Assembly: GCA_027214255.1 (NCBI GenBank)
Contig: JAPWHL010000002.1
Span: 62,001-126,000, forward strand
Source of the DNA: Roseovarius aestuarii
Lineage (GTDB): Bacteria; Pseudomonadota; Alphaproteobacteria; Rhodobacterales; Rhodobacteraceae
Direction of reading: 5' to 3'
Length of the DNA stretch: 64,000 nucleotides
Part shown: positions 35,800 through 45,522 of the stretch, piece after piece
How positions within the stretch are numbered: the stretch's first letter is position 1
How the letters are laid out: the number at the start of each line of letters is the position of its first letter
The notes under the pieces: model-generated
The model's input: the letters and a program-made list of their open reading frames with translations, nothing else
What the model was told of the DNA's origin: nothing
Database searches by the model: none
Made by a program: the position numbers and the translations under genes

Positions 35800-36891
35800 A
35801 TGACATTTTTCGCTCGAAGCCTAGTGGCGCTGGCACTGGCGTTTGCACCGATGAAACTGGTCGCACTTGACGGTGCGGGTGGGGCCCGTGTGACTAAAAT
35901 GGCCTCGGGGCTCAAACAGCCTTGGGGGTTTGGCTTCTTGCCCGATGGGGGCGTTCTGATCACCCAGAAAGGCGGGCAGTTGTGGCACCTGAAGGATGGC
36001 CGAAAACGACCCGTCCATGGTGTCGGCCCGGTACATGTGGCCGGACAGGGAGGGTTGCTGGATATTCTGGTTCCTCGCGATTTTGAACAGACGCGCCAGT
36101 TGTTCTTTACCCAAGCGATAGCGCAATCGGACGGGTCCGGCACAGCCTTGGCCACAGCTTATCTGGGGGCGGATGGAACGCAGCTGTCAGGCTGGAAGGT
36201 ATTGTTTCAGATCACGCCTGGCTCGAAAGGCGGGCGGCATTTTGGGTCGCGTCTGGTTGAGGCTCGGGATGGCACGCTCTTTATGACCGTGGGCGAACGG
36301 GGGGATCGCCCATCGGCTCAGGATCTGTCGCGTGAAAATGGCAGCGTCTTGCGGTTGACCCGCGGTGGCGCGCCAGCACTGGGAAACCCGTTCCTGAAAA
36401 CACCCGGCGTTCGACCTGCTATCTGGTCTTATGGACACCGCAACCCTCAGGGGGCCGCGCTGGATCTCGAAGGGCGGTTGTGGGTCTCGGAACACGGTGC
36501 CAAAGGCGGAGACGAAGTAAACCAGGTAAAACGCGGCGCGAACTATGGTTGGCCGGTGATCTCCTACGGTCGGCACTATTCGGGCAAGAAAATCGGTCAA
36601 GGCACCTCGGCACCGGGGATGGAACAGCCCGCGTTCTATTGGGACCCGTCGATCGCGCCTTCGGGGTTGATGATCTATTCCGGACGGCTGTGGCCCGAAT
36701 GGCGTGGCCATATCTTTGTGGGGTCTTTGAAATACGACCATATCGCGCATCTGGCTGGACCCACGTTGACACAACTGCCCCAGATTAGCGGGCGTGAGAC
36801 CGACCGCGTGCGTGATATCCGCGAAGGGCCGGACGGCGCGATCTGGTTCCTCAGTGAAGGTGCAGGGGCTCTTTATCGAATGACGCCCTAA
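35800..36891 (+). CDS. periplasmic PQQ-dependent sugar dehydrogenase-type protein (YliI/Asd family)
   Basis: The 363-residue product belongs to the glucose/sorbosone dehydrogenase beta-propeller family related to E. coli YliI, which oxidises aldose sugars with PQQ. A signal peptide covers about the first 22 residues. Family segments include LKQPWGFGFLPDGGVLITQK, SKGGRHFGSRL with the catalytic-type His, SYGHRNPQGAALD, SEHGAKGGDEVNQVKRGANYGWP and IAPSGLMIYSG. The ribosome site is weak. Whether PQQ is bound cannot be decided by reading alone. It is transcribed alone between dxs and a small secreted-protein gene. Confidence 0.88.
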   Translation: MTFFARSLVALALAFAPMKLVALDGAGGARVTKMASGLKQPWGFGFLPDGGVLITQKGGQLWHLKDGRKRPVHGVGPVHVAGQGGLLDILVPRDFEQTRQLFFTQAIAQSDGSGTALATAYLGADGTQLSGWKVLFQITPGSKGGRHFGSRLVEARDGTLFMTVGERGDRPSAQDLSRENGSVLRLTRGGAPALGNPFLKTPGVRPAIWSYGHRNPQGAALDLEGRLWVSEHGAKGGDEVNQVKRGANYGWPVISYGRHYSGKKIGQGTSAPGMEQPAFYWDPSIAPSGLMIYSGRLWPEWRGHIFVGSLKYDHIAHLAGPTLTQLPQISGRETDRVRDIREGPDGAIWFLSEGAGALYRMTP

Positions 36892-36985
36892 ACAAAATTT
36901 TAGCCCGACATTGCGCAAAAATCTGGGCAATCCCGTTGAGGCGTGTCACGCTGCACCAGTGTCACAGTCAATTTAAAGAGGTCAC

Positions 36986-37408
36986 ATGCGTATATTTCAA
37001 ACAGCCGCCCTGATTTTCGGGTGCCTTCTGGCGGCCCCGTCATTCGCGCAGGACGAAGATTCTATATTTCGTGATTACAAACACTTAAGAAGCGTTCTTG
37101 ATAAGAATATGATGCAACGCAATATGGTTGATGTCATGCGCGCCTTCGGGGCATCGGACGAAATGACGCCCGAGCAACTGACCGCATTAGAGAAACGCGT
37201 ACGCGGTATTTTCAGCAGGGATTTCACAAATGTCGATGTTTTGCGCAGCGATGACATGGGCAATGGCTGGAAGCAGGAGCTATATGCCTATTGGAACGGC
37301 GCCAGCTATATCTATGCCTATGTGTTGATGCATGATCAGGGCGATCGTGTGAATGCCATTCATTTCAAGTTCAACACGGCCTTCGCCGCGCTGAACGAAA
37401 ATTTCTGA
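36986..37408 (+). CDS. small secreted protein of unknown function
   Basis: The 140-residue product has a signal peptide ending at SFA (residues 1-21) and an acidic, mostly helical mature part. No family is recognised. Features are DYKHLRSVLDKNMMQRNMVDVMRAFGASDEMTPEQL, which looks helical, and the aromatic segment LYAYWNGASYIYAYVLMHDQG, probably beta strands. GAGG lies upstream of the ATG. It follows the sugar dehydrogenase gene by 94 bp on the same strand and may be periplasmic like it. Codon use is ordinary for the window. Confidence 0.7.
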   Translation: MRIFQTAALIFGCLLAAPSFAQDEDSIFRDYKHLRSVLDKNMMQRNMVDVMRAFGASDEMTPEQLTALEKRVRGIFSRDFTNVDVLRSDDMGNGWKQELYAYWNGASYIYAYVLMHDQGDRVNAIHFKFNTAFAALNENF

Positions 37409-37450
37409 ACGGTAACCCATAAGGTACTGAAATATATTATCTTATAGATG

Positions 37451-38452
37451 TCACACCGACAGGCGTGACGCATGGGCCCCGCGCTCGCGATAGGGGGTCG
37501 TGTTATAATGAGAGCGATAGCATTTTGAAAAATGCGACGGCGATGAAAACCCGCAGGCCAACGCGACGTTGATCACCGTCATATCTGTTTGCATCAACAG
37601 GTTACGCGCCTTTTGCAATCTCAACTCCATATAGTACCGCTTGGGTGAGCGGTTCAGATACCGCCGAAACAGACGTTCGAGTTGGCGGGTAGACATGCCT
37701 GCATCTTTGGCCAGAATTGATGGTGAAATCGGCTCTTCTATATTGGCCTCCATCATTTGGATAACTTGGCTAAGTTTGGGGTGGCGCACCCCGATGCGGG
37801 TGGGCACCGACAAGCGCTGCGTGTCCTGATCGGTTCGGATCGACGAATAGATCAGCTGGTCAGCCACGGCATTGGCCAGTTTTTCATCGTGATCTTCGGC
37901 AATCAGTTTCAACATCAGATCAATCGACGATGTCCCACCCGCCGTTGTCATCCGGTTGCCATCCACGGTGAACACCGATTTCGTCAGGTTCACCTCGGGA
38001 AATTCTTCGGAAAAACTGTCATGGTTTTCCCAGTGGATCGTCGCGCGTTTGTTGTCCATCAAACCGGCTTTAGCCAGAACATAGGACGCGGTGCACAGCC
38101 CGCCAATCTTCAGCCCGCGGCGCGCCTCGCGACGCAGCCAGTTCAGCAGTCGTTTGCTGGTCGCTTGCTGGATGTCCATGCCGCCGCAGATCATCACCGT
38201 ATCATCACGCCCAAGCTCTCCCAGCGGCATATCCAGATGGAACCGGGATCCGGCCGAGCATTCGATGAAATCATCCGAGTCGCCCGAAACAGTCCACTCG
38301 TACAGCGTGCTTTCAGCCATACGGTTGGCAATCCGCAAACATTCTACCGCAGCGGCAAAACTGAGCAGGGTAAAGTTGTTTACCAAGACAAAGACGAAAC
38401 GTCGTGGGGCAGGGGCGCCTGCGGGCGATCCGATACGCTGGCCGCGTTGCAT
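37451..38452 (-). CDS. GlxA-family transcriptional regulator (DJ-1/PfpI plus AraC domains)
   Basis: The 333-residue protein has an N-terminal DJ-1/PfpI-like amidase domain (FVFVLVNNFTLLSFAAAVECLRIANRM at the start, pseudo-active Cys region IGGLCTASYVLAKAGL) and a C-terminal AraC helix-turn-helix pair (ISPSILAKDAGMSTRQLERLFRRYL and VINVALACGFSSPSHFSKCYRSHY). Close relatives include GbdR and CdhR, which control choline, betaine and carnitine catabolism, but no such genes are in this window. It diverges from the DAHP synthase gene across 169 bp. The inducer is unknown. Confidence 0.9.
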   Translation of the reverse strand: MQRGQRIGSPAGAPAPRRFVFVLVNNFTLLSFAAAVECLRIANRMAESTLYEWTVSGDSDDFIECSAGSRFHLDMPLGELGRDDTVMICGGMDIQQATSKRLLNWLRREARRGLKIGGLCTASYVLAKAGLMDNKRATIHWENHDSFSEEFPEVNLTKSVFTVDGNRMTTAGGTSSIDLMLKLIAEDHDEKLANAVADQLIYSSIRTDQDTQRLSVPTRIGVRHPKLSQVIQMMEANIEEPISPSILAKDAGMSTRQLERLFRRYLNRSPKRYYMELRLQKARNLLMQTDMTVINVALACGFSSPSHFSKCYRSHYNTTPYRERGAHASRLSV

Positions 38453-38621
38453 GAAATACGACTCCTGCTGTCGTTTGCGATCATCCGATCTGTCACGAAA
38501 AATCCCGCCATGACAAGCCTAACAGAGCAGGATCACATGAATTCTGGCACATTCATGTGGTCAGCACCGACGAGCTTTGGTAAAGCACCGATTGTGAATT
38601 TCAATTGCGAGGCGTGTTACC

Positions 38622-39989
38622 ATGGCAGAATGGCAGAAATCGGGATGGCGTAGCAAACCGCGGGTGCAAATGCCGGACTATACCGATCCGGCCGCACTGG
38701 CGGATGTCGAGGCACGCCTGTCGCAGTTTCCGCCTTTGGTGTTTGCCGGCGAAGCACGGCGCCTAAAGGATCAATTGGGTGCCGCAGCGCGCGGCGAAGC
38801 CTTTTTGTTGCAAGGTGGCGATTGTGCCGAGGCGTTCGAGCAATTCAGCGCCGATGCGATCCGCGACACATTCAAGGTGATGCTGCAAATGGCTATGGTC
38901 CTGACCTATGGGGCCAAAGTGCCCGTGGTCAAAGTGGGCCGGATGGCCGGACAGTTCGCAAAGCCGCGCAGCGCGCCAACCGAAACTGTCAATGGTGTCG
39001 AATTGCCCAGCTATCGTGGTGATATCATCAACGATCTGGCCTTTTCCGAAAGCTCGCGAATCCCGGACCCGTCCAAGATGTTGCAGGCCTATACGCAATC
39101 AGCGGGCACGCTGAACCTGTTGCGCGCGTTTTCAAAGGGCGGCTATGCGGATATGGCCAAGGTGCACAGCTGGACACTGGGCTTTACCGAGGGCGAAAAG
39201 GCCGCGCGGTATCGCGAAATGGCAGAGCGTATCAGCGACGCCTTGGACTTTATGAAGGCAGCAGGAATCAGCAGCGACCGGATCGAGACCCTTCAAACCG
39301 TCGACTTCTACACCAGCCACGAGTCACTGTTGCTGGAATACGAAGAGGCGTTGACGCGTCTGGATAGCACCTCGGGAAAATGGCTGGCAGGATCGGGTCA
39401 TATGATCTGGATCGGTGATCGCACCCGCCAACCCGACGGCGCGCATGTCGAATTTGCCAGCGGGGTCTTGAACCCGGTTGGAATGAAATGCGGCCCCTCC
39501 ATGACGGCTGACGATCTTAAGGTTCTGATGAAACGCCTGAACCCCAGCAATGAGGCAGGCAAGCTGACGTTGATCACGCGTTTCGGAGCTGGCAAGGTCA
39601 GCGAGCATTTGCCGCGTTTGATACGCGCCGTCAAAGAAGCGAACGCCAACGTATTGTGGGTGTGTGATCCGATGCACGGAAACACCATTAAATCCGAGTC
39701 GGGCTACAAAACCCGCCCATTCGATGCGGTGCTGCGTGAGGTCCGGGAGTTCTTTGCAGTCCACAAGGCCGAGGGCACGATCCCCGGTGGTGTGCATTTC
39801 GAGATGACCGGTCAAGATGTGACCGAATGCATCGGCGGCGTACAGGCCGTCACGGATGAGGATCTAAGCGATCGTTATCACACTGCCTGCGACCCACGTT
39901 TGAACGCGTCGCAATCTTTGGAATTGGCATTCTTGGTGGCCGAAGAACTATCCGCCCTACGCGGCTGTCGCCAAGCTCAGGCCGTTTAA
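38622..39989 (+). CDS. class II (plant-type) 3-deoxy-7-phosphoheptulonate (DAHP) synthase
   Basis: DAHP synthase joins phosphoenolpyruvate and erythrose 4-phosphate in the first step of aromatic amino-acid synthesis. The 455-residue product has class II length and motifs: opening [21 protein letters not shown] with the metal Cys, [48 protein letters not shown] and [15 protein letters not shown]. Class I enzymes are about 350 residues and lack these. The ATG at 38622 lacks a strong ribosome site, but the N-terminus fits the family. It is transcribed alone. Confidence 0.95.
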   Translation: MAEWQKSGWRSKPRVQMPDYTDPAALADVEARLSQFPPLVFAGEARRLKDQLGAAARGEAFLLQGGDCAEAFEQFSADAIRDTFKVMLQMAMVLTYGAKVPVVKVGRMAGQFAKPRSAPTETVNGVELPSYRGDIINDLAFSESSRIPDPSKMLQAYTQSAGTLNLLRAFSKGGYADMAKVHSWTLGFTEGEKAARYREMAERISDALDFMKAAGISSDRIETLQTVDFYTSHESLLLEYEEALTRLDSTSGKWLAGSGHMIWIGDRTRQPDGAHVEFASGVLNPVGMKCGPSMTADDLKVLMKRLNPSNEAGKLTLITRFGAGKVSEHLPRLIRAVKEANANVLWVCDPMHGNTIKSESGYKTRPFDAVLREVREFFAVHKAEGTIPGGVHFEMTGQDVTECIGGVQAVTDEDLSDRYHTACDPRLNASQSLELAFLVAEELSALRGCRQAQAV

Positions 39990-40047
39990 CACCTTGTTGC
40001 AGGGGCCGGGATTAGATTCCGACCTCTGCGACTGCCCTTCATGCGTT

Positions 40048-40731
40048 TTAGGTGTTTTTCACCAACCGCAGATAGGGGCGTTCGGCCTTGCTCAGCGGTG
40101 CAGCCCGATCTTCGGCAAAACCGGTTGGGGCAGGGGCCGTGGATTTGGGCATATCCAACGTGATCCCTTGACCAAGGTCTATTTTAGTGATGCGCACCTC
40201 ATCGATATCAAATCTGCGAGGGCCGCGACCCGGAGTCCCCTTGGTGACCAGACATCCCAAAGCCCGCGACACGTCCCCCAGATCACTGCGCAAGGGCAGT
40301 ACAATCAACTGACCGCTCATTGCAGGCGCCCCCGCGCGCCCCTTGGACGATAGATCCATGTGAAGCGTGGCTGGCGCATCAAACACCTCCACCAATGCGT
40401 CGGATAAGGCCCCACGATGATCGCTGTTGAAAAACGCGCTCAGTGGCATTCCGCGCACCTCCATTCCCATCAGGTCAGACAGGTGTGATCCGGCAATGCG
40501 AAAGCGGGCCAGGCCCGGCGCAATACGTTCGACAATGAAGGCATTAGACAACAGGGCCTCGATCCCGCGCGGATCAATATCCGAACGGCGCGGCACATCA
40601 CCGTTGCACCGCATGCGCGTCCAATAGGACAGGAAATCGTCAATGTCGCTGCTGTTACAGGGCATGTTATCCAACGTCGAATGCGCGATCTGGATCATGG
40701 GCCTGTCAGGGGCGTCAGATTCGTTGGTCAT
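40048..40731 (-). CDS. PAS-domain protein of unknown output
   Basis: The 227-residue protein has one PAS-like domain (about residues 30-165; segments DFLSYWTRMRCNGDVPRRSDIDPRGIEALLSNAFIVERI and FRIAGSHLSDLMGMEVRGMPLSAFF) of the type found in many alphaproteobacterial single-PAS proteins. No kinase, GGDEF or HTH domain follows; the C-terminal 60 residues look disordered and end in a basic ERPYLRLVKNT. It could sense a small ligand and act by protein interaction. It converges with the DAHP synthase gene across 58 bp. Confidence 0.8.
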   Translation of the reverse strand: MTNESDAPDRPMIQIAHSTLDNMPCNSSDIDDFLSYWTRMRCNGDVPRRSDIDPRGIEALLSNAFIVERIAPGLARFRIAGSHLSDLMGMEVRGMPLSAFFNSDHRGALSDALVEVFDAPATLHMDLSSKGRAGAPAMSGQLIVLPLRSDLGDVSRALGCLVTKGTPGRGPRRFDIDEVRITKIDLGQGITLDMPKSTAPAPTGFAEDRAAPLSKAERPYLRLVKNT

Positions 40732-40962
40732 ACCGGCGATCTCCGTCTTTTGGTCCCAGAATGGTCCGTCGCAGTAGGGGCTTTGATCCAGAATGCCACA
40801 AATGAGCAGTCATTTGTTTAAAATCCTCTCTATTTGGTTAACCTACCGCATCCACCGCGCCCGCTGTGAAAACGCACCCGATGCAAAGCGGTGCTTTCGG
40901 ATCGTGGGGAAAGGCATTAGGACGGGGTCGAAATCGGAACAATTGCCAGTACGGAGATGTGT
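40732..40962. other. intergenic region before yicC
   Basis: This 231-bp divergent gap between the PAS gene and yicC must hold both promoters. An AT-richer block around 40800-40850 is the likely promoter area, but no clear -35/-10 pair or operator could be assigned. Confidence 0.4.
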
Positions 40963-41853
40963 ATGCTCAATTCCATGACAGGGTTTGCCTCGTCGCGCGG
41001 AGAGTTCGAGGGGTATTCTTGGGTCTGGGACCTGCGCAGCGTAAACGGCAAGGGGCTGGATCTGCGCCTGCGGGTCCCCGATTGGATCGAAGGGTTAGAG
41101 ACCACGTTGCGCACCGAACTGGGCAAGGTTCTGGGGCGCGGCAACATAACCTTGGCCTTGCGCGTGACCAGTGAAGAGCGTGCAGGCAAGCTACAGGTCA
41201 ATCAGGATCAGTTGGACAATGTTCTTGAAGCCATTGCACAGGTTGAAAGCCGGGCGATGGCACGCGGTTTGGCATTGGCCCCGGCGCGCCCCGGTGATGT
41301 TCTGTCCGTGCGTGGCGTCTTGGAGACCGGATCCACCGATCCGGACACCGCCCTCTTAAAGGCAGCATTACTGGAAGATTTCAAAGCGGTGCAAGCTGAC
41401 TTCCTCAAAATGCGTGCCAGCGAGGGCGCGGCCTTGTCCGCACTGTTGGAAGCGCATCTGGCCGATGTCGCCCGCCTGACTGACGCAGCGGCCAGAGCCG
41501 CCGAAGCGCGCAAGGCCGACGTCGCCGCAAACCTGCGCGAAAACATCGCGCGCATTCTGGACAATGCCGATGGCGTGGATGAGGGCCGTTTAGCGCAGGA
41601 ACTGGCCTTGATCGCCGTCAAAGCCGACGTAACCGAAGAAATCGGCCGCCTTCATGCCCATGTCGCCGCTGCGCGTGACCTGCTGGCCAGTGACGGACCG
41701 GTGGGGCGCAAGCTGGATTTCCTGACGCAAGAATTCAATCGCGAAGCCAACACCCTGTGCTCCAAGGCCCAATCCAGCACGCTGAGTGCATTAGGGCTGG
41801 AGTTGAAGGCCGTGATTGATCAGATGCGCGAACAAGTGCAAAATGTTGAATAG
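40963..41853 (+). CDS. yicC: YicC-family endoribonuclease-like protein
   Basis: YicC-family proteins are stress-linked and have been reported to act as endoribonucleases on small RNAs. The 296-residue product has the N-terminal signature MLNSMTGFASSRGEFEGYSWVWDLRSVNGKGLDLRLRVP and the C-terminal DUF1732 segment GRKLDFLTQEFNREANTLCSKAQSSTLSALGLELKAVIDQMREQVQNVE. GGAG lies 6 nt before the ATG at 40963; an ATG two codons earlier overlaps that site and is disfavoured. gmk follows after 9 nt, the usual yicC-gmk order. Confidence 0.93.
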   Translation: MLNSMTGFASSRGEFEGYSWVWDLRSVNGKGLDLRLRVPDWIEGLETTLRTELGKVLGRGNITLALRVTSEERAGKLQVNQDQLDNVLEAIAQVESRAMARGLALAPARPGDVLSVRGVLETGSTDPDTALLKAALLEDFKAVQADFLKMRASEGAALSALLEAHLADVARLTDAAARAAEARKADVAANLRENIARILDNADGVDEGRLAQELALIAVKADVTEEIGRLHAHVAAARDLLASDGPVGRKLDFLTQEFNREANTLCSKAQSSTLSALGLELKAVIDQMREQVQNVE

Positions 41854-41862
41854 GAGCCGGAC

Positions 41863-42504
41863 ATGACGCAACGACGCGGCCTTTTGATCATCCTCAGTTC
41901 GCCTTCAGGGGCGGGTAAATCGACCTTGTCCCGGCGCCTTTTGGAGTGGGATGAAAGCCTCAGCTTCTCAGTATCGGCCACCACCCGCGCCCCGCGCGAG
42001 GGCGAGATTGACGGCAAGGATTACCATTTCCTGACCGAAAGCCAGTTCAAGCGCGACGTGACCGAAGGGGAGATGTTGGAACATGCCTATGTGTTCGGCA
42101 ATTTCTATGGCTCCCCCAAGGGTCCGGTCGAATCCGCAATCAGTGCCGGGCGCGATGTGTTGTTCGACATTGACTGGCAGGGCGCGCAGCAAATTCAGAA
42201 CTCGGATCTGGGCAAGCACACCTTGTCGATCTTCATCCTGCCCCCGTCCATTCCCGAGCTGCGCCGCAGATTGGAAGGGCGCGGTCAGGACAGCGCCGAG
42301 GTGATCGCCAAACGGATGCAGAAAAGCTGGGATGAGATCAGCCACTGGGCAGAATACGATTATGTTCTGGTCAATGATGATTTGGACGCCACCAAGACCC
42401 GGTTGAAAGATATCATTTCCGCCGCCAGACTGAAACGCATCCAACAACCCGAACTGACGGACCATGTCCGCCGCCTGCAAATGGAATTCGAGGAACTCAA
42501 ATGA
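41863..42504 (+). CDS. gmk: guanylate kinase
   Basis: Gmk phosphorylates GMP to GDP with ATP. The 213-residue protein has the P-loop SSPSGAGKS at residues 12-20, the GMP-binding signature [22 protein letters not shown] near 38-60, [13 protein letters not shown] and the lid region [16 protein letters not shown] precedes the ATG. The stop overlaps the start of a gamma-type carbonic anhydrase gene by ATGA. It lies in a yicC-gmk-hexapeptide gene unit. Confidence 0.97.
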   Translation: MTQRRGLLIILSSPSGAGKSTLSRRLLEWDESLSFSVSATTRAPREGEIDGKDYHFLTESQFKRDVTEGEMLEHAYVFGNFYGSPKGPVESAISAGRDVLFDIDWQGAQQIQNSDLGKHTLSIFILPPSIPELRRRLEGRGQDSAEVIAKRMQKSWDEISHWAEYDYVLVNDDLDATKTRLKDIISAARLKRIQQPELTDHVRRLQMEFEELK

Positions 42505-43031
42505 CGCTTTATGCCTTGGATGGTTTTACGCCAGAAACCCCTGAAAATGGCGATTTCTGGGTCGCGCCCGGAGCACATCTGATCGGTCAGGTCACACTGT
42601 GCGCGGGCAGTTCCGTTTGGTTCGGCAGCACTTTGCGCGGCGATAATGAGCGTATTACCGTGGGCGAAGGTAGCAACGTTCAGGAAAATTGCGTTTTGCA
42701 CACCGATATCGGCTATTTGCTGACCATTGGGGCGGGCTGCACTATCGGCCACAAGGCGATGCTGCATGGCTGCACCATTGGCGACAACACACTGATCGGC
42801 ATGGGCGCAACGGTTCTAAACGGCGCCAAGATCGGCAGAAACTGTCTGATTGGAGCTGGTGCATTGATCACAGAAGGCAAGGAAATCCCCGATGGCAGCC
42901 TTGTGATGGGTGTGCCGGGTAAAGTGGTGCGCGCTTTGGATGACGCCGCGATCGCCGGATTGCGCAAAAGCGCCGAAGGATATCGTGCAAACATGCGCCG
43001 TTTTCGCGACGGAATGACCGCTGTCGAGTGA
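42501..43031 (+). CDS. gamma-carbonic-anhydrase-type hexapeptide protein
   Basis: The 176-residue protein is a left-handed beta-helix of the YrdA/CaiE/gamma carbonic anhydrase group. Hexapeptide repeats run from about residue 20 to 140, with the metal-ligand histidines in [21 protein letters not shown] typical of the family. A C-terminal helix ([19 protein letters not shown]) packs on the trimer. It is coupled to gmk by a 4-nt overlap. Catalytic CO2 hydration is plausible but not proven for many relatives. Confidence 0.92.
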   Translation: MTLYALDGFTPETPENGDFWVAPGAHLIGQVTLCAGSSVWFGSTLRGDNERITVGEGSNVQENCVLHTDIGYLLTIGAGCTIGHKAMLHGCTIGDNTLIGMGATVLNGAKIGRNCLIGAGALITEGKEIPDGSLVMGVPGKVVRALDDAAIAGLRKSAEGYRANMRRFRDGMTAVE

Positions 43032-43058
43032 CGACGCTGTCACACGGTCGATAGCCTG

Positions 43059-43982
43059 TTATCGGGGCAGTAGATCATCCGCGCCAATCTGGCCTTGAAT
43101 CCAGTCACGGAATTTGCGCAATGCGCCGTCCTCGGCCTTGGAAACGGGCCAAACCAGCCAATAGGCACCGGGACTGGGTGTTGGGCCACCCCAAACCGGT
43201 GTCAGCCGTCCAGCAGCCAAATCATGCGCGGCCAGATAATCGGGCAACAGGGCCACACCCAAACCATGCAGCGCCGCTTGGGTGATGGTGGAAAACTGAT
43301 CATGTACCGTCCCCGGCACGCGGGGCGCATCAATACCTTGGGTGGCAAACCACGCCGGCCATGCCTCGGGGCGGGTTTCGATGTGCAGTAATGGCAGTGT
43401 CAACAAATCCTGCGCCGAGGTGATGGAATGCGCATCCAGCAGGGCAGGGGCGCAAACCGCGACGACCTGCTCGGGATGCAGCTTGATGGCTTGCGTTCCC
43501 GGCCAGTCAGCGCGCCCGAAATGAATTGCCGCATCAAACCCTTCGGCGTCAAAATCAAAGGCCCGCAGCCGCGTTGACAGATTTATCGTGACCTCGGGGT
43601 GGATGCGCGCAAAATCAGGCAGGCGCGGCACCAGCCACCGCATCCCAAACGTTGGTAGAATTGCCAAACTCAAACTGCCACCAGCCGGATTCAGCGCCGC
43701 TTTCATTGACGCGCGCGCAATCTGGTTCAACGCGCCGCGCACCGCTTGGGCATATTCGCCCCCTTGCGGGGTCAGGCGCATCCCGCGCCCTTCGCGCCGG
43801 ATCAGGCTTGCGCCCAATTGCTCCTCCAGAGATTGCAATTGTCGGCTGACCGCGCTCTGACTTTGAGACAGTGCCTCGGCCGCCGCAGTGGCGCTTCCCA
43901 GTCGGTCCAGCGCCTCCAGTGCCCGCAGGCTGGCAATCGAAGGAAGAAACCGGCGGGGCAGGGACATATGCAGTTTACTCAT
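43059..43982 (-). CDS. LysR-family regulator, GcvA-like, probably of gcdH
   Basis: The 307-residue protein has the LysR helix-turn-helix (PSIASLRALEALDRLGSATAAAEALSQSQSAVSRQLQSLEEQLGASL) and an effector domain with the GcvA-subfamily motif NLSTRLRAFDFDAEGFDAAIHFGRADWPG. It diverges from glutaryl-CoA dehydrogenase across 101 bp, the arrangement of GcdR regulators, which respond to glutarate-type inducers. An inverted repeat, ATCAA-N6-TTGAT at 44036-44051, lies in the shared promoter. An alternative start at 43967 is possible since neither has a good ribosome site. Confidence 0.88.
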   Translation of the reverse strand: MSKLHMSLPRRFLPSIASLRALEALDRLGSATAAAEALSQSQSAVSRQLQSLEEQLGASLIRREGRGMRLTPQGGEYAQAVRGALNQIARASMKAALNPAGGSLSLAILPTFGMRWLVPRLPDFARIHPEVTINLSTRLRAFDFDAEGFDAAIHFGRADWPGTQAIKLHPEQVVAVCAPALLDAHSITSAQDLLTLPLLHIETRPEAWPAWFATQGIDAPRVPGTVHDQFSTITQAALHGLGVALLPDYLAAHDLAAGRLTPVWGGPTPSPGAYWLVWPVSKAEDGALRKFRDWIQGQIGADDLLPR

Positions 43983-44035
43983 GTATTATTGCCAAAACCT
44001 CGCTGTTCTTTTGGCTGTTGTTTGCGTATCTTGCA

Positions 44036-44051
44036 ATCAATTCCTGTTGAT
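44036..44051. promoter_or_regulatory. inverted repeat ATCAA-N6-TTGAT, possible LysR operator
   Basis: Perfect 5-bp arms lie 33 bp before the gcdH start in the divergent gap with the LysR gene. The geometry is close to, but not exactly, T-N11-A, so it may be the core of a longer site. Confidence 0.35.
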
Positions 44052-44083
44052 ATTGTGCGCCAGCCGCATGAAAGGACCCTGAC

Positions 44084-45319
44084 ATGACACTTGATACTCC
44101 AGCCAATAAACCCTCTCTAAAGGCCAAAGATGCACCCGATCTGGCCAGCTTTGACTGGACGGACACATTCCGCCTGAACGATCAGCTGGAAGAAGACGAG
44201 CGTATGATCGCCGAAAGCGCGCGCAACTTTGCTCAGGAAAAACTGCAACCACGCGTCATCAAGGCCTATGCGGAAGAAACCGTCGCACCCGAACTATTCG
44301 CCGAAATGGGTGAAATGGGCCTGTTGGGCACCACCATTCCCGAAGAATACGGCGGCTTGGGCAGCAATTATGTCAGCTATGGCTTGGTTGCCCGCGAGAT
44401 TGAGCGCGTGGACAGCGGTTATCGTTCGATGATGTCGGTTCAGTCCAGCTTGGTCATGTATCCGATCTATGCATATGGCAGCGAAGAACAGCGCACGAAA
44501 TATCTTCCCAAACTGGCCAGCGGTGAATTCATCGGCTGCTTTGGCCTGACGGAACCTGACGCCGGCAGCGACCCCGCAGGCATGAAGACCCGCGCTCAAA
44601 AAACAGCTGACGGGTATCGCATCACCGGTTCGAAGATGTGGATTTCCAACAGCCCGATCGCCGATGTGTTTGTGGTCTGGGCCAAATCCGACGCGCATGA
44701 CGGGAAAATTCGCGGTTTTGTCCTGGAAAAGGGCATGAAGGGCCTTAGCGCACCTAAAATCGTCGGCAAGCAATCTTTGCGCGCCTCGGTTACGGGTGAG
44801 ATCGTGATGAAAGACGTAGAGGTCGGCGAAGACGCCTTGCTGCCCCATGTCGAAGGGCTGAAAGGGCCGTTTGGCTGTCTGAATCGTGCGCGCTATGGCA
44901 TCGCATGGGGGGTGATGGGCGCCGCTGAATTCTGCTGGCACGCAGCGCGGCAATATGGTCTGGATCGCCACCAGTTCCGCAAGCCTCTGGCCCAAACCCA
45001 GTTGTTCCAGTTGAAGCTGGCCAATATGCAGACCGAGATCACCCTTGGGCTACAGGCCGCCCTGCGGGTCGGGCGCCTGATGGATGATGCCAATGCCGCG
45101 CCTGAAATGATCAGCCTGATCAAGCGCAACAACTGCGGCAAGGCATTGGAAATCGCACGCCACTCACGTGACATGCACGGCGGCAATGGTATTTCCGAAG
45201 AATTCCAAGTGATCCGTCACATGATGAATCTGGAAACGGTGAACACGTATGAAGGCACGCATGACGTTCATGCATTGATCCTTGGGCGGGCGCAAACCGG
45301 TCTTCAGGCGTTCTTTTGA
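44084..45319 (+). CDS. gcdH: glutaryl-CoA dehydrogenase
   Basis: GcdH oxidises and decarboxylates glutaryl-CoA to crotonyl-CoA during lysine, tryptophan and benzoate-type catabolism, passing electrons to ETF. The 411-residue protein has the acyl-CoA dehydrogenase fold with [15 protein letters not shown] and [19 protein letters not shown]/substrate motifs. The C-terminal [20 protein letters not shown] holds the catalytic Glu and is specific to the GcdH group. AAAGGA precedes the ATG. The CoA-transferase gene often found next to gcdH is absent. Confidence 0.95.
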   Translation: MTLDTPANKPSLKAKDAPDLASFDWTDTFRLNDQLEEDERMIAESARNFAQEKLQPRVIKAYAEETVAPELFAEMGEMGLLGTTIPEEYGGLGSNYVSYGLVAREIERVDSGYRSMMSVQSSLVMYPIYAYGSEEQRTKYLPKLASGEFIGCFGLTEPDAGSDPAGMKTRAQKTADGYRITGSKMWISNSPIADVFVVWAKSDAHDGKIRGFVLEKGMKGLSAPKIVGKQSLRASVTGEIVMKDVEVGEDALLPHVEGLKGPFGCLNRARYGIAWGVMGAAEFCWHAARQYGLDRHQFRKPLAQTQLFQLKLANMQTEITLGLQAALRVGRLMDDANAAPEMISLIKRNNCGKALEIARHSRDMHGGNGISEEFQVIRHMMNLETVNTYEGTHDVHALILGRAQTGLQAFF

Positions 45320-45522
45320 TCACGTTAAGTGATGAATGTAACCCTCGGAAAAATAACAAAATGACAAGGGGTGCGGCTTATGTCGCGCCCCTATTCGTTC
45401 AGCAGCCAAGTCTCTGAACGTTTCACCAACGCGCGTAACTAAATGGTGTTGCGGCACAAGTCGTTGACAATTCTCATCCGCCGTCCGAGACCTTGTGCAG
45501 GTATCTTGAGGGAGGACGGCAG